Shown here: piece by piece, positions 21,901 through 36,900 of the stretch
Numbering within the stretch: the stretch's first letter is position 1
Layout: every line of letters begins with the position of its first letter
DNA from: Aedes albopictus
Lineage: Eukaryota > Arthropoda > Insecta > Diptera > Culicidae
DNA: 64,000 bases
Direction of reading: 5' to 3'
NCBI RefSeq assembly: GCF_035046485.1
Contig: NC_085138.1
Span: 271,975,694-272,039,693, forward strand
Position numbers and translations under genes: made by a program
Notes under the pieces: model-generated
Told to the model about the DNA's origin: nothing
The model's database searches: none
Seen by the model: the letters and a program-made list of their open reading frames with translations, nothing else

Positions 21901-24900
21901 TGAGATTATAATCGGTACATATGGTGTATATTATAATTTGAAAGCGCACAGGAACGAGATTCAACGATTTATTGTTACGTTTGTGATGAGAAAAAACGAT
22001 TTCATTAGCCATTCTCGTTTGTACACGCTACTCAAACGGTTGATCAAACCACTTGCCTCAAGACTCGTGAACAACTAAGGATATGATGAGTTTACACAAG
22101 AATTCCTGTAACATTTTTTTGTGAATTGAACAAAGTTTATGTGAGTCTTCAACGTTCAATGCTTATTTGAACCGTAATCTAATCGATAAAATGTTGATAA
22201 AATTTGTGCTTGTGAGAAAATGTTATGTTCTTGGGAAGGTGTCGTATCGTGAGTCACAATTTGGGGCTGGGGCATAGTGAGCACCCCAGATTGAGCATAG
22301 TGCGCAATAAACGAAGTGGCTTCAACATCTTAAACTAGAGGCACCTGAAGTGATAACAACTTTACACCCTTTTAACATTTAAAGTGAAAATGAAGTTGTG
22401 CGTGTCAAATAATTATTGCATTACCCATAGTTTGCATATTGACTAATCGGATGAGTTTTACTTCAGTTTATACCCTTTTAACATTTAAAGTGACAATGAA
22501 GTTGTGCGTGTCAAATAATTATTGCATTACCCGTAGTTTGCATATTGACTCATCGGATGAGTTTTACTTCAGTTTCTGAGGCTCTGAAATTTCTATTATT
22601 TTCAACAGTGAAACCTTATTTTGCTTATTTTTAGATTTCAGAACAATGTATTTTGTTTGGAAAACTTGTGATTGTTTTAGTATCCTTATGATCTTTGAAT
22701 ATATATAGAGAGCCATATATCTTAATATTAACTACATTAAAACTGTCTTTTTTGAGTGATTCCTAGTAATTTTCGTATCCATAGTTTTATAAGGATCCGA
22801 AATAAAGTGGCTTGTATGGGAAAATTTGACCTTTTATTTTCATAAATTATATCTCGAAAATGAAAAACACACACATCTCTGATTGTTGATATGTTACGCC
22901 AAATTCTCTGAATTTTCTGATAAAAATATAAAACCAGGGTACCCCTTTGGACTCGAGACCATGAAAACGTGAAAAAAACTATTATCCTTGCCATTTTTTT
23001 GCACCTAAACACAGCTTGCCCTTCGGCGTATTTTTCCTAAAAACTACAATTCAATTTTTTTCTAACAAAAAAAAACTGATTCAATCCACCTATGGTGAAC
23101 AGAACTCTTCTTACACTTATTGAAACCACAGATAATAAACGTTTATCCTAGAAAAAAAATTAATTCAAAACCTGTGTAAAAACCAAAAATGTTGCTAACT
23201 TCTTTCATCTATACAGCCAATTGCTGCAGTAATTGCTATCTAACAGAGATTATTTGCGTTTGTCATTTGTACTCAAGCATTGTGAATGCATTGAAATGCT
23301 CCATCTCTAAATGGTTGCTAGTTAGGTTTCCTTTTTGAAATGATGGTTGGAAGGGTTTACACACATTTCGTATGTTAGCATAAACGTCTGTTATCTGTGT
23401 TAATACTATTGTTGTGTTATTCGTATTTGACATATTTACTTTGTGTGATAGTGCCTTTTAGTCGTTCTAGAAAATATTGTGGCAGTGTGGTTTCTAAAAT
23501 AGAATCATTGATCATGGGTCAAATTACAGAAATGCCAGGCACGTCCTAGAATTTCGTATGGAATGCCTAGGAAATAATTTAAATATTTTCGAATATTGTA
23601 TCTTTTGGTAATTGCCTAAAGATCTTGAATCGAAAAACAAATGGATAAGTTATTATTATTATTATTAGCTTTATTAGGGAGATTTTCAGCCCGAGGCTGG
23701 TTCATCTCCAAATGAATAAAATGGATAAGGAAATAATCGAGATACGCTTCAGGATAATGGATTCCTATCTGTATACATTTTATATGAGGTCAAGGAAGCA
23801 TTATTTTCGAAAAAATAATTTCTTTTCGACTGGCCAAAACCGGTGCCTGTACCATAATAATACTTTTTTACTTGCTTCACTAACATGATCTTTATTCTTT
23901 ATTGATTCAACGGAATTATTTAGTCTAAGAGGAACTGCGATACAATTTTCGAGCATTTCAAGAGATTGTAGTATTTATATGTTGACAAATGATCTTCAAT
24001 TCGACCTAAATGTATGATGTAAGATAGCAAGAAAATATAATAATAAATAAAATTCATTGAAATTACTCTCAAGTACTCTTCGGAAGATTCTCGGTAACCC
24101 GATTTCCAATCAAAGTAAAATTCAATAGCATTCTATTAAAGTGTTGTAGCTTTTATTTAATGCTAAGAGAATCTAAATCGGTTAACACACGGCTGTTAAA
24201 TTTATTATGATACATTTTGTCAAAAATATCTCAAAAAGTTAAATTGTACTACTCCAAAGAGCTCCTCTAAGATATCACGGTAACCAGTTGTCCAATCGAG
24301 ATGAAATTCAAGAGCGTTCTCCTATGATGTAGTATCTTTCATAAATCGGTTGATAGACGGCTGAGAAATTTATTATGATACACTTTGTCAAAACCCTAAA
24401 ATAGTTATGTTGTACTACTCTCAAGTATTCTTTGAAAGATATCTCGGTAACCAAATATCCAATCAAAATAAAATTCAATAGCGTTCTACAAGGATGTAGC
24501 AGCTATCATTAGATGTGCACCAATGAATTATTTAATAAATTATGAAATTTTCAGGCGAGTTATGAGTCGCCCAGATCCGATGAGTTTAACAATTTTGCCT
24601 AATTGTTTGGGTATTTTTGTCAAATATATTGATTACACTAGTTTACAGCATTTTTGAACTCGGTAAGCTGATGATCGTTTTTGGTGTAGAATCATGCCCT
24701 GAGTTCGAAAACGCGAAGGAAAAAAATTACAGTAGAGCGGAAATTCTTTCGACTTTCCATACAAGGTTGATGATTTGAAATCGATTTTTGTTCTATTTTT
24801 AAGCAAAGTCGCTCACTTCACACATCTCATTCTCCGTAATCAATGCACCGATTGAGCTGATTTTTTTTACTGTAACTCGCCTACATGATCTGTCACATAA

Positions 24901-27900
24901 ACGTTGAGAAAGAATTTTTCAATTGTTTTTTTTTTCTTATAAAAAAAAACATTACTTCATATATTTTTAGAAATTTTGCTAAAATTTAAGGAGATTGTCC
25001 CCAAACTCGCCAATATCTTGAATTTCATCAATCTGAGGCAAAACCTGCATTCAGATGATCGAATGGTATTATATTCAGCTTTTAATTTATAGAAAAAAGA
25101 TTTAAAATTGGTTGAACAGAACGCAAGATATTTGAGTTTTAGTAAATTCCATATTTTAAAAAGTTGTAAAACTCGATATTGAGCTAAAACTCAAAAACGG
25201 TTCCACTTGCACTTTAAATTTTTTGTAGCACGGTTTCGAAATCTGTGCTAAATTATGCTTCGAAAATTTTCGATTTTCGTTTTATTTTGTGAACTAGTGT
25301 TATTTATCGCCCTCCTTGACGAGTCAACGAGCACTGTGACAAAAGAAGAAAATGAGATTTGTTCCGGCCTTACTTGTACTAACTAACTAACGTCGTACTC
25401 CAGGCACCAGAGCTTTTGAAATAACCGTTCTCGATAATTTGTTTTACAGTTGTTCTGGTACGCCAGCATGTGAGGTACAAGTTGACTTGTCCAGCACTTG
25501 GTCGTAAACATAATTAACATCGTGAGCGAGCCATTCGTGCACAATGGTCCGAGCACCGTATTTATATGGAAAAAAATAATTACGCCTAAACTATTAGTTT
25601 TAGCTATATGCTGTCTTCAGGAAAGTTTCTTCATATTTTTTGAACATTTTTTTTTCAACAATGTGAAATTGGCGTGGTCCAAATGGTTCTCAAGATCACA
25701 ATGTAAACTTTCCATTATTTCCATATGGTCGGCGTTAAGTCAGACCGGACCATCTGTTTTTCAATGATTTCGAGAAAATGTCCTGCAAGCACTTGAAATT
25801 TGAAATCTCTAGCATTGTTTTTGAAAATACTTTTATTCTTTTATGTAATGACACATCTGCATCAAAATAACGTCGAAAAGTTCAGGTTTAAGGAATTCCT
25901 CAGCGTATCTTTACCTTCCCGAAAAATCGCGTAGTCCAGCTTCTCTTATAGTTTCAGAGCTATTATTTAAAAAATAGAGTGACATCCAAACAAAAGTTTC
26001 CTTTTCATAACTGTTTATACATTGATTTTTCACAAAAACTTCGTTCCGAGTAGACGTGTGCGCCGAACATTCGGGGTGCATCGGCGTAGGGCTTATTAAA
26101 CAATTATGAACAAAGTTAACCCGTTTGACCCCAGGTAAAAAATAAAAGTTAAAAAAATCGTCAACAGCCCATTTCTCAACAGAATTCAACCAAATTTTAG
26201 ACACAAACTCGCACAACACTATAGTTTTTGAAATATACGGGGTCAACATTTTCTTGGACTTCTGGACGGAGTAAGGCCGGTGGGTCACTGGGTCAAGTCG
26301 GGCATAAAAGGCCAAGTACGATTTGCACCCCAATAACTTTCTTCTTAACGAAGTTTTTCAATGGGAGTTTGAATATTCCGTTGCCTAACGATAGTTGATT
26401 ATGCTATAGGTTTGAATTTGAGATTTTCCGATAGGTTTCTTTTGAGTTCTTGAGATATTCAACATTTCTGGACCATCCAAGTCTTCATTTGCTATTGTTG
26501 TTTTCAAATGAAATTGAACACGAGATATTATTCCCTTATTGACCCCATAGGTCATCGGGGACATCCTTAGAACATGTGATGCCCTTGTAGTACTATTAAT
26601 ATTTCCTGAATATCTCGATGGAATGTACGAATCCGTCCTTACAAAACATGAACACTCGAAATAATCACCAAGGATTATTTTCAATTATTTTTATCGCTTT
26701 TATTTGCACCAATACTTGACCATCTGTATAATGTTTGTTATATCAACGAACAGTAGAAATTTTGGACGATCTGATTGAAGTCATGCCTTGACTACAGAGA
26801 AACGCAGATGGACTACAATTAGGAATTAGACATAATTGCATGTGGAAAACAACGGTTAGCTCCAGAAACCAATACTACATCGAACAGGAGTAAGTAAAAG
26901 CCTCGACTAGATTCCTGAGTACCCGAGATGACCTGGCTGAAATCAGGCCTTGAGTTCATTGAGCTGTAGATAAAACTGTACTCACATGTTTTACCAAGAG
27001 AGAGCAATATGGTTTCTTCAGCAAACAATGAAAAGTTTACATTATGTTCTTTAGAACCATTTGAATTACCCTAATTTCACATTATTGAAAAAAAAAATGT
27101 TCAACAAATATGAAGAAACTTTCTTCGAATAAGTTTCTTCATATTTTTTGAACATTTTTTTTAATGATGACAGCATACATCTAAAACTAATATTTTAGGC
27201 GTAATTGTTTTCTTCAGTTAAATATGGCTCATGGACCATTGTGCAATGTAGGGATCGTAAGTGGTAACAAACAAAACAGAAATTGAAATTAGAACAAGGG
27301 TAATTCGCTAATTGTTGAACACTACCCAAATGTTGTACAGTTTCTGAAAATTTTATTATAAATCTTACTTAAGTATTTTTTGCTCAACGTGAACGTATGA
27401 TGTAGATGCATGTACACATGTGTGTCACGATATTGATCCAATTAAATTACAAAATATTATACATATTTTACGTCAAAAATATTGATTGAAAATTTTGTTC
27501 CGCTGATGACACGAAAACTGCACAAATCTTAAGATTAATTTTAAGAGATTGCTGTTACAAAATAAGCTTTGCGGGAAAATCGATCACAAATATCAAAGGC
27601 ACACCATAGTTACAAGAACTGGAAGGATGTCCTTAACAGTTTTACATTGTTTAAAATCACATTTTCGTTGTAATTTAATTTGAAAAAAAAAATTATCACA
27701 CTGTCATTATGCATCCATGATCCAATTGTTAAACAATGGCATAATCTACGATTTTAGCATGACTTTCAGATTTTTTTTTCACTTTAGGGGCTGTTTATAA
27801 ACCACGTAGACCAAATTTTTGCCATCTTAGACCCCCAAATTTTTGCCATCTTTCAGGGGCTTTTAAAGGCGTATTTTTCTTCTGTCGTTTTCGCTTCTTT

Positions 27901-30900
27901 TCGGCTATTTTTGCATCTAGTCATGTCTAAAACGATTTCAGTCCACTAGAGCTCTCTTCAAATGAGCGATCCCTTGTCATTTAAATGAATTGTCACTAGC
28001 TGGGACTAGCTGGGCACAAAACACGAAAAACCCGGAAAAAATTCCGCCAGAGTGAAAAAAAAAACATCGGATGTCGGGCCAAAGTCGGGTCAAATTTGGA
28101 CCCACATCGGGTAACTGTTGGGTTTATGTTGGGTTTGGTGCCCAAAATAAAACAGGTGAATGATAGGTTTAAAAAAAGGAATACAAATTAAATGAGCAGT
28201 AAAAGGAATAAGTAGATCTAGACGTTCACTGGATATTTTTCAACTAAAGTGAATTTATGCACGGAAAAACAAACGAAAACCAAAATACCAGTACTAACCG
28301 TTCAACAATTTTGGCGAATTACCCTATGTTTGGTAGAAAATAGAAACCAATGGTATCCCAGACCGAGAACTGAGAAACCGAGACTACATCACTTTCTTTC
28401 ATTTTCCAGATTCGAACATTGATTCATTTCGCGAACTAACACCATATATTAAAATTCCCTCTGCTTGGTTCCTGGAGAATGGGCGTTTCCGGCTTAGCAA
28501 CGTATCTCACACGCAACGGCTGCTCCCACGAAGTGAACATTCCCGATGAAATCCAAAAGTGCGGCAAAAAGGAGCCTCTGATCGTGATAGATCTGCTTAC
28601 GGTGATATGTTCTTTGAGTGGTCCGATAAATGAGCAAATTTACGGATGCCGTAACCAGTTTGCTTGGGCGAACGTGACTCATTTCTGTGATCGGATGATC
28701 GAGGCCGGTGCTCGATTGGTGTTCTTTATTGATGGTAAGCTTCAGGAGAGTAAATACGAACATTGGACTCAACGACAGGAACAGGTCTATAATGAGTGCT
28801 TGAGGAATGTTCAACATGGCCACGGAAATATCAGAGGGAATGTTGTAAAACATGCCTTTATCTCCGCATTGGTGGCCGCAGCTCGGGAGAAGGCAGTACT
28901 CATTACGTCGTACGATGTAGAGTGCGATAAGGACTTGGCTGCCTACGCGAAAAAGCATGACGCACTTTCGATCATTACTTCCGATACCGATTTTTTGATC
29001 TTTGAGGGTAACTTCAGAATTTGGTCCAGTTCGGATTTGAATTTGAAGCTCATGAAGACGAAGGAATGGAACCGAGAACAGCTGCGCCAGAATTTGAATT
29101 TGGAGTGGAACCAAATGCCGTTCTTTGCTGCAATTGCTGGGAATGACAACTTCAAGTTTCGACCTTCCGGTATGCGCGATTTAAACACTGTGGCTCAAAG
29201 GGTACGGGAGCTGAATTTAAGGCGTGGATCTACAAAAATTACAATGGGTTTGTATAACAAAATATTTGGTACACAGAATTATAACAACAAAATCAGCTTC
29301 GAAAACGCCGTCCAGTTTTATGATACGGACTACGCCATTCAGCAACCGATAGTCCCTTCGGAGATGCACCACTATCCGAACTGTGCTCTGAGTATAATCC
29401 TGGGCATTCCGGGCTCGATTCGTTTGCCGTGTTTGGATTTGCGTGAGGCCAATTATTCCCAGATTGCACTGTACATGTATCGGCGCCAGTTGGGCGTATT
29501 GTTTTTTCACCGGTCGGATGTTTCCGAACAAATTTTAACGTCACCGGTATTCATCAAACTCAGTCACTATGATACATACAGAATCATTGATACCACACCG
29601 ATTACCCCTCCGTTGTCCATAAAAGTTCCGTTGCCGGAGGAGCTCTATTCACTTGATCCTCAGATATCGGAGAGTCTGGAAGTAATCAAGTACCGGATGT
29701 TGACCTGGGTTGTATCCGATACGCTCACATACGAGGAAATTTGCCACATCGATCCCAGGTATTTGTTGGACGTTTTAACCCTATACTTTTTGATTGAGAC
29801 AAACCTGCTAGACATTATGACGGCGGACATCATTCTGCTGACGATCGACGACTGCATCAAAAATCGCATCCCATGGGAGATTCCTTTGCAGCGACCACGA
29901 AAACCCAACGTCACGACCAGTTTTCGGTATACTAATTTCTACGCTCGGATGTACTGCAACGCCGAGACGGTCGGCTTAAGGAAGCAGCTGGCCAGCACAT
30001 TTCTATGCAAATTCGACGGAGTGTATTTTAACAATGTTGTAGACGCCCTGCGCTGCGATGCGGATTTGTTGGCTTATAAACTCGAACCCATAAAGTCATA
30101 CCGGGTATATGCCAAACTAGCCTAAGACATGGCCGAAGCCAGTGGTGCTCAAATTGCGGCCCTCAAAGCTTGCACATACACGCAGAAAAATGGCGCTTGC
30201 TTAAAACAATAAAACGCATAGTTGATTTTCAAACTGAGAATTTACTTATTCCAAAGTTATATTTGATTGTTTTCATTAAATTTTAGAGTTTATCGATAAA
30301 AACAAACGATTACCATCATTTCATATAATGTCCAAAATTTCTTTTGTTTCAACAAAATAAAAACCATAAACGTGGTCCGAAAACACTCACACATCTATAA
30401 AATGCTTACCCCAACATCGCCACAACGGAGAAGGTGTAGCAAATCCATCACACCAACTTCCAAGTGCAGCTTTAGCCGTGATGGATAACGCGCAGGTACT
30501 CACGCAAAAAGTTGTTCGGTTTCGCCTTTTTTGTCTTTTTTTAGTCGTTCTCCTCCCCATCCACTTTACCGACGGTCTAAAAATAGATTTCCGAGCTGCC
30601 ACAATGGACTACCCGCTTTGCGCGCAGCCACAGTTGATCAGCAGGAGTAAATCCATTTTATTTTGTATGGCGAAATGCATCTAAACTTGAATTACTTGAA
30701 ATACAAAGCTTTTCCCGAAAAAATATTTGGTAGGCATAATAGTGGTCACCATTGTGCACAACCACTACCAAATATTTTTTCGAATAATGTGTTCCACTTT
30801 GAAGAATTTGCCTTTAGATGGTATTCGCCATACAATATTTTTGCGATTTACTTTTAGCGATTTTTCGCGCATAGAAGCTAGCGCCATATTGGTCGATGCG

Positions 30901-33900
30901 GAGAGTAGGAAAACAGCCGATGTAGTTAATTCATTGCTGCCGTCACCAACACAATCACATTCCGGGTTTGTTAGTGGTAAAAGTGCAGTCGTTTGAATCA
31001 ATACATTATTTCATGTTGAAAATACCATATCTCTGTTTGTTTTAACAAACTGTCAAAAATTTCGACGAATGAAAATATTTGTATTATCAAACAATAGAAC
31101 AGTTCAGTTTAAACTAGAAATCAGTTTGTCGTTATAGTAAACTGAAAAATCGGTTGATTTGAACTAGAATTTAATTGTGTTTACAATTTATTTTTCTGTG
31201 TGTACGGCCCACTGCGGTGTTTCTGAAAAAAAGTTTCTGATCGTTTAAAATAATGAAAAATAGGAAGTATTTCAATCTTGTCCATAATATGAGATGGCAT
31301 TTTTTTAATTATATACCGCATTTAGTTCACCACTGGACTGCGCACTGAGTCTTCATAAGTGCGAAAACGTGAATAAAACTGCGCGATTGCATCAAATCAA
31401 ATTGATGTCTTCGGCGCACTATTTCATCGATGTATGCTGAATAAGTGCTCTGAAGACACCAAGTTGATTGTATGCAATCGCGCACTTTTATTTACGTTTT
31501 CGCACTCGTGAAAACTAGTGCGATAGTCCAGTGGTAAACTAAATGCGCTATAAAAATACAGTTTTAAAAAACCTTACTGTAGAAAATTTTTATTTAGTTT
31601 ATTTTTATCATTATATTGGAACATTCGATCTTACTGAGATTAGTTTGACAATATTATTATAAATGACGTCCAAATCTAAATTCTGTCAGGGAGAGTTTTC
31701 CAAAATTTCCACAAATTGTAAATTAAATTAAAAAAATCAAACAAATGAGAGTAACTAGTTCAAAAAAATATTGTTCATAACACTAACAAATGTTAAGGGG
31801 TTGCATACCTTGCGGGATAAGAAAATTGATTTTTTTATTGCATAATCTGAAGGTATACATGCTAGACAATACACATTCCAAATTTCATAAAGATTGGAGC
31901 ACTAGAACCATAGTTACAGCCCATTGTAACACGCACCCTCCATAAGGGGTGATACACAAATTATGTCACGCAAAAATCTACAGTTTTCAACCCTTCCTCT
32001 CCCTATGTCACACTTTTTTACCAATTTTCGTATGTGTCGTCCAGTTCTGCAAAACCACCCTCCCCTCTAAAAGCGTGACATAATTTGCGTGCGGCCCTTA
32101 AGGTGAAACATCAATAAATCCCATTGCAATTTTTCATACAAACTTTAGAGGCACAAATCTGACGAACAAAGCATCGAACCAAGCCGCACTTGTTTTTCCT
32201 GGCTTTGCTCACTTCCAAAATAAGAGGCAGCTTTGACAAATCGAGAGCAATTGTGTACAAATTTCAAGATTGGTGCTCTTGAAAACGTGAGTAGAGGACC
32301 AAGTCCGCCATTATGGCAGCCATGTTTGTATTCTCTGAAGTTTCTCCTTAAGGATAAGGCAAAGCGTGAAACTTCAAACGCGATTATCTCGAAATCGTCT
32401 TTTTAAAAAGTGCCGTTGCAGTGATCACGATAACTTAAAAACTAGTTGACCGATTTGCATATTTTTTTATAGTTCGTATTTCAAATCTCGAGATGCTGAA
32501 CGGTTTACTTCATAAATACATGCATAATTACCCTAAAAACATTGTTTAAACTTTCAAACCAAAACTAACAACTTTGCCATTCAACACGAAATTTTATAGT
32601 GAAAAAAAAAACTTTTTTTTTTCGTTGAAGTGAACCGTTCAGTACCGTAAACCGGGGTCAAATTAATCAGCGGGGTGAAATTGATCATTCGGGTACTACA
32701 TTTTGATTCTATACTAGGAACTCTTAAGCGTCGTAATGATCTTATATTTTTACGTCATCTGGTTCGTAGATGTCTTGTCTGGAGATGAGTGTAGACTTTT
32801 ATTTTTTTTAGAAAAAAAGTTAGTTTTGCCTTTTTTTTTTAGGAATTTGCAATGTACCTCTCATTAAGCTGAAATCATTGCTACTAAACAATCGATTGCT
32901 AATAGAACTTCCCGTAAATTCTCTGTTTAAACATTTTTGTGGAGCCTTGGTTGGGAAGTTATGTAGCTATTCTGAACATTAAATAGTTTAAAAAATAAAT
33001 TCATTTTATGATGAAATAATCATTTATTGTGAAAGAACACTTATTTCAAATGAAAATGCCTACCTTTAGGCGTTTAAGGGGAAATTTTTAAATTTAATTT
33101 AATTTTTCAATACTTAAATTGAATTCACTAGTTATGAGATTTTAAATGCTTTATTCGGTGTTAGAAAAGCAAAATTAAACGGAGAAGTAAATTTTCATTT
33201 TCAACCGATGCTTAATTGTATACTGATCAATTTCGCCCCAAAGTGGCATTTCCAATTGTTTGGAGTTATTTAACTCAAAGTTTAAATTTGTTGAACAAAA
33301 ACACATGGTTCCATGGAGATCCACTGGGTACTGGTTTTACAAAAATTCTTTTGACCATATTTGAATTGCCACTGATGTTATGCGTAAGTTGTAGTTGTAG
33401 TTGTATGCGTAGTTGTTTTAAAGTGATCAATTTGACCCCGGATTACGGTACCTCTAGATTTGAAATACATACGAACAATTGAAAAAAGTTTGCAAATCGG
33501 TGAACTAGTTTTTAAGTTATCGTTATTAACGGCATTTTTAAAAAGACCATTTCGAGATAATCGCGTTTAAGGACAGACTTGTTAGAATCCCAATATGGCC
33601 GCCACAATGGCCGGCTTTGACACCTACTCACGATTTCGAGGGCACAAATCTCTTCGTAAACGAAACCAGCGCACCTGATCTTCTTATTTTAAGCTTATTA
33701 CAAGTGAGCAAGAACAGAATAATAAACTGTTTTGTTGTGTGAAGCTTGCTTCTTGAGATTTGTGCGTTTGAAGTTTTGATGCACTGTTTAAGCGGGACGT
33801 CAATACGTTTGTCCTTAAAGTATCGCGCTTTGTCTGGTCCTTATGGAGGTTGCGCGCTACAATGGACTAGTGCTCCAATCTTTGTGAAATTTGGAATGTG

Positions 33901-36900
33901 TATTGTCTATCGTTGGAATGTTCGACTGTTTTACGAAACTGTTTCGTGGTGGCTTGTCAGTCTTGACAAAAATAAAACACTATTTATGTTATTTTGTCCG
34001 ACGTTTCGGCCCGTTTGGGACCTTCTTCAGGGACTCTGGAAATGTTTATTTATTAGTTGGAACATTGTAAATATTCGAGAAAACTTTCAATTTTTACCAA
34101 TAGTTACAGTGTTCTCGTCCAGTGTGGTTCGGTAGAACCTGTAACTGTCGATTTGGTTCGAATTTCTGTCGGATACAAAAAGTGGTGCGTAAACGGACCG
34201 AAACGTCGGACAAAATAACATAAATAGTGTTTTATTTTCGTCAAGACTGACAAGCCACCACGAAACTGTGTATTGTCTATACTTAAGGATTTAGATTATA
34301 CTTTTTTTTACGATTCGGAGCCCGCAAGGTATATAACCCTTTAAATATTTGTTTCCTCTGTAGATGCTAAATTTTGAACATGTTTGGTAAATTGGGCAGC
34401 CAAGAAGCAAATGATTCGCCATCTGAAATGAATCAAATTAAACTTCATGGATACTTACAAATGGATTGCATTCTCGATGTTCAGCACGGCAACGGTTAAA
34501 TTGAGATCTTTGAGAATAAAGAAATGGAGTGCAAGAAATACTTGTCGAAAATATCCAAAAACCAATTATTAAATCCTAACACAATCTTACACAGGCTTCC
34601 CTTTACTCAAAACCAGACCAACAATAGATAATGCCGGTTCCGGATCATTTAGCGAACGCCATTGGGCCGAATGCCATTTGGTCGAACGCCATTTGGCCGA
34701 ATGCTGTTTAGCCGAAAAAAATGAATTATGCACTTACACTACCCGCCATAAATATGGAATCGCATCTTCTAGTATTGCAACACCCCAATTGAATATTGCA
34801 GCACCCCAAAAAGTTTGGCATCACCTGAAAACCTTATTTTTTACTAAACTATATCTCAAAAACCGTATTCTCTGCAAAGTTTAGACCTTCGGCAAAGTTG
34901 TTCAGCAGGTTTATGACCTTCAAATGGTGAAATGTTTGGTACGTAATTCCGCCGCTATGTGGCGCTAGTGTGCATTTACAATGAAGTACTTTGACATGGC
35001 TTATCTCATGATTCTGACCACCTAGAATGTTCGTGTCTTCAGCAATGTTGATCAGAAGGGTTATGGCTATCAAATGGTGGTAATTTTAGTGCGTAATTCC
35101 GCCGCTATGTGGCGCCAGTATGCATTTACAATGAAGTACTTTGACATGGTTTATCTAATGATTCTGACCACCTAGAATGTTCGTGTCTTCAGCAATGTTG
35201 ATCAGAAGGGTTATGGCTATCAAATGGTGGTAAGTTTAGTGCGTAATTCCGCCGCTATGTGGCGCTAGTGTGCATTTGCACAGACAAACAGACGTAACAC
35301 TCTTCAAAACGGCTTGGCTCATGCATTTAACGATCAATTCAAATTACATTTGATTTCCGCGATCCTTCCACCAGAGGCGCTAGTGTAAGATCGCTTTGAC
35401 GTTTGTCAGTGTACACGTTGCTGAATGATACAAACGAACATTACAGACGATTTGTGTAGTAGTGTGCGTGTTAGACAAACGTCAAATCAAAATCCATCAT
35501 GACCGACAGTGTCTTGCGTGATTATACCAACAGATGGCAGTGTGCTCATGAAAAAGACACCGGGCAAAAGTTTTTGATGAATTTCCTCTAAGAGTTACGT
35601 CTGTTTGTCTGTGGTTCAAGAGTCTGTCTTAGAGAGATCCCTGCAGAAACTTCAAAAGGAATCCATGATTGAAATTTTCGAGGAATTTCAGAAGGAAATC
35701 CAGTAGGATTCCATAGATGAATTCAAAAAGAAATCCTAAGGGATTTACAGCAGAAATCCTCGAAGGAATTCCAGCGGGAATTTCTAAGGGAATTCGAGAA
35801 GGAATCCTTTAAGCAAGGATTTCTAGGAGGAATCAACGAAAAATATCCAGGAGAAATTCCTAAAGATTTTCCAGCAGAAAACCTCAAAAGAATTCAAGTG
35901 GGAGTTTAGAAGAATATTAGAAAAAGAATCCCCAAAGGAATTCTAAGAGGAATCAACGAAAATTACCTTAGAGGTATTTCTGGAGGAATTCCAGGAGAAA
36001 TCCCTGAGAGAATTCCAGTAGGAATCCCCGAAGGAATTCTAAGAGGAATCCCCGCAGGATTCCAGAAAGAATCTTCGAAGGAATCTCCCAAGAAATTGCA
36101 GGAGAAGTTTATGCAGAAATCTCAGGAGAAGCCACCGAAAGAACTTCGGAAGAAATCTTCGAAGGAATTTCGAGCGGAATCCTCAATGGTTTTTTAAGAG
36201 GAATTTCCATAGGAAGTCAGAAGGAATCCCCGAAGAAATCCTTGAAGGAACTCTAGGAAGAATCCACGAATTCTAAAAAGAATTTCCGAAGGAATTCTTG
36301 GAGACATCACTGAATAAATTCAAGAAGGAAACCCTGAAGAAATTCCATGAAAAATTTAAGGAATTCCAGGAGGAATCGCCGAAAAAAAATAAAAAAAGGA
36401 ATCGCCACAGGAATTCCAAGAGGAAACTTCAAAGTTATTCCAGGAGAAGTTTCCGTGTTAATTTTAGGAGGAATCCCCGACGGAATATCAGGAGGAATAC
36501 CCGAAGAAACATCAAGAGGAAACTTTGAAGGAAGTCCAGCAGGAATCCACGAAGGAATTCCAAGGCAAATCCCCGAAGGAACTCTAAGAGGATACCCCGA
36601 AGGAACTCCCGGTGGAATCCACGACGGAATATCAAAAGGAATCCCCGAAAGAATTTCAGGAGAAATCCACGAAAGAAGTCCAGGAGGAATCTCCAAAGGA
36701 ATTCCAGAAAGAATTTTTCAAAGTAATTCGTGAAGGAATGCTCAAAAGAAAAAAAAAAATAAGAGGAATCATCGAAGAAATTTAATGAGGAACCAGTGGA
36801 CAAAATTGAAAAGGAATCTTCGAAGGAATTTTAGGGGGAATCCCCAAAGGCATTTCAGGAGGAATCTGCGCAGGAATTTCAAGAGGAAATTCCGAAAATA

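Noticed and set aside
25911..26333. 140-codon minus-strand frame
   Set aside because: Sits in the loop of an inverted-arm element, has no recognisable domain, and composition matches the flank.
28494..29114. 206-codon minus-strand frame
   Set aside because: Antisense of the PIN-domain gene; no motifs.
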